From: Hormiphora californensis
Taxonomy: Eukaryota; Ctenophora; Tentaculata; Cydippida; Pleurobrachiidae
Length of the DNA stretch: 64,000 nucleotides
Direction of reading: 5' to 3'
Assembly: GCA_020137815.1 (NCBI GenBank)
Contig: CM035355.1
Coordinates: forward strand, 6,072,850 to 6,136,849
Positions within the stretch are counted from its first letter, which is position 1; each line of letters opens with the position of its first letter. Of the stretch, positions 59,781 through 64,000 are shown in pieces. A program made the position numbers and the translations under genes. The notes under the pieces were generated by a model. The model saw only the letters and a list, made by a program, of their open reading frames with translations, made no database searches and was not told the DNA's origin.

Positions 59781-60938
59781 CAGAAGTGGTTTCTGGGGGA
59801 GATTGGTTACCCCCCCCCCTCCCAATCAGTCCAACTACTCGTGTCTCAGTGCCCCTATTCTCACGTGTGTCAAGTACCCTTGGTTCACGAGCACCCAGCA
59901 CTCTGCACGTGCACCTCTTCATGTGCAACTGTGCGTGAACACTCAGCTGTTCAGTCAATCGATAGACTTGAGTGTTTCGATCGCTGTTCAATATATGGAG
60001 ACAAAACTAAAATAACAATTGACATAACTGAATGAGGTTGCTGCATGAGGTTTCGTTACTTAATAGTTACTAACGAAAGGCATTCAGATTTTACGGGACA
60101 CAAACGATTTTAGGAAACAGTGACACTACCTCAAATTCGATCGTCTGGAAAACCGTTTTAGATATCTTTTTAAGGGGGCTGGGGATCCCGTTTTCTCCTT
60201 TCTTCCTCTATTCTCTATTTCCAAATCGTGCAATTACATGTCCCTAGTCCCAGAGAGGAGGGTGGGGCAGGAATTATAATGGCATAGAAATACGAGAGAT
60301 CTGATGATATGATCTGTACGTTTTATTCCCATTCTAATTCTGATTCCCATCAGTCTGCACTAAACACTTGTCCCCCTCTCATTATGACTCATGTGTCATC
60401 TAATGCACGTGTAACTCATGACTCATGTGTGTCATCTAATGTACGTGTAACAGCTGTTATCTGGTGCGGTGAATCACTATATCACCATCATAACCTGCTT
60501 AAATTTCCCACGCCTCGTCTCAAGCACCACACACACACACGCTTATAGAGAGCACATGAGTCACGTGATACATGTGTCACGTGACCGACCCCTTACAGTA
60601 GCATTACAGCTGCCTTGCGTGGGAAATCAGATCGCTACACGTGATGATTTCGTTCATTTTTGTGTGTTTAGTAGAGAAAAACACATACCATGTGTTGTAA
60701 CCGTTGCGGTGTTTTTCTGTTTTTGATGTGGGGCCTCTTTTTTATGGTGTCTTAAAGTTTGCTCATAGATTTGGATTTGAAAATTTTGGTCATGAATTCG
60801 GCACGTACATTACTCAAGAAGATAGAGAGCTACAAAAAGCTACCAAAAAGTGTTTTTACACTGTCCTCATTCTCTCTCTCCCAAGTCCCGATATAACCCC
60901 TTTTTTAGGTCCTTTTCTCAAACCACTTTATTTTTCAG

Positions 60939-61661
60939 ATGATTCCAGTACTTCTAGTTGTCCTGGTTACAGGCATCTCAGCCACCTCTAATACATGCCC
61001 TGAAAATTGCAAGGTAATATTTCCTTCTTTCTACTTTCCTACAATAAAACTAGCTTGCCTAGTTTAGTTGTGCAAGTGAGAAGAAACCCGACTACCCTCA
61101 GTTATTCAGTTAAGGGACCCTTTAAGGGACCCTCAGATACTATGCTACAGAAAGGCATACAATGGACGGCAGCTGTACATATCAGGGACATGCAGTTCCA
61201 TAGTGGTATAAGTCCAGATATATACCGGAATTATCTGCACCATTATGGAACCCGGTCCGGGTCACAGTTCTATCTTGGACATCCGTAATCTATTACACAC
61301 ATAAAGTCGAATTTTTTGGAGTTGTCACCCCCCCCCCCTTTTCGTGTGCTCGTTTTTTTGCGGGTCACATCACATGTTAACGTGTGGTGTGCGGGTTAAA
61401 ATTGATAAATTTCACATGCGTGTGCATTTGGGGGTGAAAACTTCAAAAAATCCGACTTTACACAATAGTCAATACACGGGTCCTTTAACTCCGAGACACA
61501 TGACCCCTTTATATTATATAATCGTGCAACAATTATAGTTGTTACCTCTTAACTTGATATTAATGATGCTTGTTCTTTCAACTTCCTCAAATAGTCTCTC
61601 GCTCGCTTTTAACTTCCCCAAATAGTCTCCCTCTCGCTTTTAACTTCCTCAAGGCTCAAAT

Positions 61662-61743
<82 letters not shown>

Positions 61744-62544
61744 GCTTTCTCCCCAAATAGTCACGTCTCGCTTCTCAAATAGTCTCTCTCTCCCTCCAGA
61801 CGCTGGTTACCAATGAAACAAGCTGTGAGATGATACCTGTTAGTTGTCTGAACATTGACAAACTGGTGGAAATCTACTCAAAATGTCACTACGGAGCCAA
61901 CGTTACCTTCCCGTGAGTTAGTTGTTACCATGGTTACCTTCCCGTGAGTCAGTTGTTACCATGGTTACCTTCCCGTGAGTCAGTTGTTAACATGGTTACC
62001 TTCCCGTGAGTCAGTTGTTACCATGGTTACCTTCCCGTGAGTCAGTTGTTACCATGGTTACCTTCCTGTGAGTTAGCTGTTACCATGGTTACCTTCCCGT
62101 GAGTCAGTTGTTACCATAGTTACCTTCCCGTGAGTTAGTTGTTACCATGGTTACCTTCCCTGTGAGTCAGTTGTTACCATGGTTACCTTCCCGCGAGTTA
62201 GTTGTTACCATGGTTACCTTCCCGTGAGTCAGTTGTTACTATGGTTACCTTCCCGTGAGTCAGATTTTACCATGGTTACCTTCCCGTGAGTTAGTTGTTA
62301 CCATGGTTACCTTCCTGTGGGTCAGTTTCACAATCATGCTCCACCGTTGAAAGAGCTCTTATCTGCATTATATTCGGGGTATGAGGGCGGCTAATTATTC
62401 AATAGCTGGACTACTTGAGGGTGATATGGAGGGGATGGCTTTTGGAATTCATCCTACTATATTGAGTAATGAACGGAGCAGGGACACACCACTGTAACAA
62501 AGATTAGCATTCCTTGATTGATCTCTCTCTATCATCTTTTACAA

Positions 62545-62593
<49 letters not shown>

Positions 62594-62614
62594 CTCTCTC
62601 TCTCTCTCTCTCTA

Positions 62615-62710
<96 letters not shown>

Positions 62711-63878
62711 ACTCTCTTTATCTCAGATCTATCATCATAAGCCGATAGGAATTTTAGATTTCTAAAGAACTGCCGGAATCTGCTGCTATTGTCTATCGGA
62801 TAGCAACCTGGATTAAACGGGAATTTGCGATACCATCTGGTGCAATATTATCTATTATCTCGACCGCGGAGTTCCGTTTTTAGTCAATTCCTGGCCACTT
62901 ACATCTTATCGATCCAGTCACAGATTCTTTTGTTCGATTCTACCGCACTGTCTCTTTCTCTCCACATGTTGTAGGAATGGGTTTGATAAAATCATTAATC
63001 AATCAAATCGGGATTGTATTTTAACTCCTGCAGTTGGTGATGACATCCCCTATTATGTTTGTTTAGCCGCGCTGCACACGGCTAGTGTAGGGGTGACTGC
63101 GTCACCAACTCCCGCAGCTGCTAACCCCTCTCCTATAATTTGTACCTCTCCTGTTATTCAATGTTCCTATTGTTACCTCTATCCCATTCAGGTACACCTA
63201 CATCAATGACTGTGAGAAGATCATCCCCCCGAAATGTCTCAACGTCCAATCTCGGGAATCAAAGTGCATGCACTGCTTTCAGGTATGTTACCCTTTCCTA
63301 ATTTTGATCAATAAATGGTTTCCTCACATGGACTGTTGCTATGGATCAAAACCTTGAATTCATTGCTATGACAACTCTCATTACACAGATGGAAGAGCAG
63401 TATTTCACGGTAAAAGAACCTAACTACCACACTTGTAACCCTAAAAGTAGCGGACCTGACAGATATGTGACTGTCCAATGTGAGGTAAGAAAGTTGTGTA
63501 AGAACGAACAGGTCATAAAGTCTCTGAACAATGAACAAGTCACTGATCAGCTGTCAGGCATCACGCTGACCCACTTCACCCCTTTCTAGAACGAACAGGT
63601 CATGACGTCACTGTCAGTTGTTATATCACGCTGACGTTATTGATGTTGTTGATTTAAATAGTAGAACCGGGAACCCAGTATGATCTACAATTCCCCCTCT
63701 AGGTGAACGCCGAGGTGATATGTAAAGCGCCACGACTATTTAAACGGCGTGTAACATGCAGTTTCACAGCTGGTAAAAGTTGGACAACTGCGCTGATACT
63801 GTCAGTCACACTGGGAGGTTTTGGGGCTGACCGCTTCTACCTGGGCTACTGGAGATGTGGGCTGGGGAAACTGTTTTC
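60939..63878 (+). CDS. TM2D3: TM2D3-type TM2 domain protein (almondex-like), 3' end beyond window
   Basis: Membrane protein; the fly homologue almondex is needed for Notch signalling. Exons in the window are 60939-61013, 61800-61912, 63192-63282, 63389-63484 and 63703-63878, with phases consistent and the last donor open. MIPVLLVVLVTGISA is a signal peptide. The Cys-rich ectodomain has CPENCK, SCEMIPVSCLN, CHYGANVTFPY, CEKIIPPKCLNVQ and CMHCFQ, with TM2D3-like spacing and N-glycosylation sites (NVT, NET). TAGKSWTTALILSVTLGGFG then leads into ADRFYLGYWRCGLGKLFS, the first half of the TM2 domain with its DRF motif. The second transmembrane segment is outside the window. The ATG directly follows a TTTTTCAG acceptor. 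The end of exon 2 with its donor is repeated 14 times in the next intron. Confidence 0.93.
61662..61743. repeat. (CT)n microsatellite in TM2D3 intron 1
   Basis: Follows four short copies of a CTCAAATAGTCTCTC-type unit; lies 57 bp before exon 2. Confidence 0.93.
61903..62330. repeat. 31 bp tandem array of TM2D3 exon 2 end plus donor, 14 copies
   Basis: Unit: GTTACCTTCCCGTGAGT then CAGTTGTTACCATG. The first copy contains the true exon end and GTGAGT donor. The others keep GTGAGT in most cases; three read CTGTGAGT or CTGTGGGT, and one CGCGAGT. Confidence 0.97.
62547..62710. repeat. (CT)n microsatellite in TM2D3 intron 2
   Basis: Long CT array with two CTAC interruptions. Confidence 0.95.
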
Positions 63879-64000
63879 GTGAGTTTTAGATTTCCTATTG
63901 ATGATTTATTGATCTGAGGGACCTTCTTACACATCACACAGCTGTACTATGGGAATATCTCTCCAAATGAACTAATCTCTTTCCCAACTTTCTTGTATCT

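Overview
The window looks like nuclear DNA from a metazoan (invertebrate) genome. Twelve protein-coding genes can be assembled from it and most are split by short GT-AG introns. I joined exons by hand, requiring splice sites and reading phases to agree. Animal-level identities include a TM2D3-type TM2 protein, a rhodopsin-family GPCR, CIR1 with an RS tail, sororin, a CHP1-like EF-hand protein and a secreted F5/8C lectin-like protein. The phylum cannot be fixed from the sequence. Introns and intergenic DNA are full of (CT)n/(GA)n tracts, palindromic foldback elements and TA-flanked MITEs.

Layout. 1.4-3.6 kb (minus): class A GPCR in eight coding exons, N-terminal exon not found. 3.7-10.3 kb: no gene seen. 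10.4-16.7 kb (minus): CIR1, DcpS and sororin in the same direction, with a composite MITE between CIR1 and DcpS. 17.5-25.4 kb: repeats, a homopolymer-dominated stretch (18.7-22.5 kb) of doubtful base quality, and a LINE-type ORF1. 26.5-27.7 kb: a 1,200 bp inverted-repeat DNA transposon ending 48 bp before the ferrochelatase start. 27.7-33.9 kb (plus): ferrochelatase (intronless CDS), then TRAPPC1; the last TRAPPC1 intron holds a complete antisense gene for a secreted F5/8C/galectin-like protein. 36.2-40.3 kb (plus): PIG-H. 42.4-45.7 kb (plus): unrecognised 244-residue protein. 46.3-48.5 kb (plus): CHP1-like protein. 50.7-52.2 kb (minus): MFS transporter. 53-60.9 kb: repeats, including a 1.6 kb foldback element. 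60.9-63.9 kb (plus): TM2D3, running off the window.

Two genome-wide habits stand out. First, all eleven genes whose start codon can be placed have a 3' splice acceptor 0-17 nt upstream of the ATG with no coding exon before it, as expected for spliced-leader trans-splicing (or very short 5' UTR introns). Two same-strand gene pairs are only 141 and 239 nt apart, so polycistronic transcription is possible. Second, in five genes an exon edge together with its splice site has been tandemly duplicated into the neighbouring intron (2 to 14 copies), only the copy joined to the full exon completing the reading frame.

The genes serve mostly unrelated housekeeping roles: heme synthesis (FECH), ER-Golgi tethering (TRAPPC1), GPI-anchor synthesis (PIG-H), mRNA cap scavenging (DcpS), cohesion (sororin), transcription/splicing (CIR1), and ion or vesicle transport regulation (CHP1, MFS).
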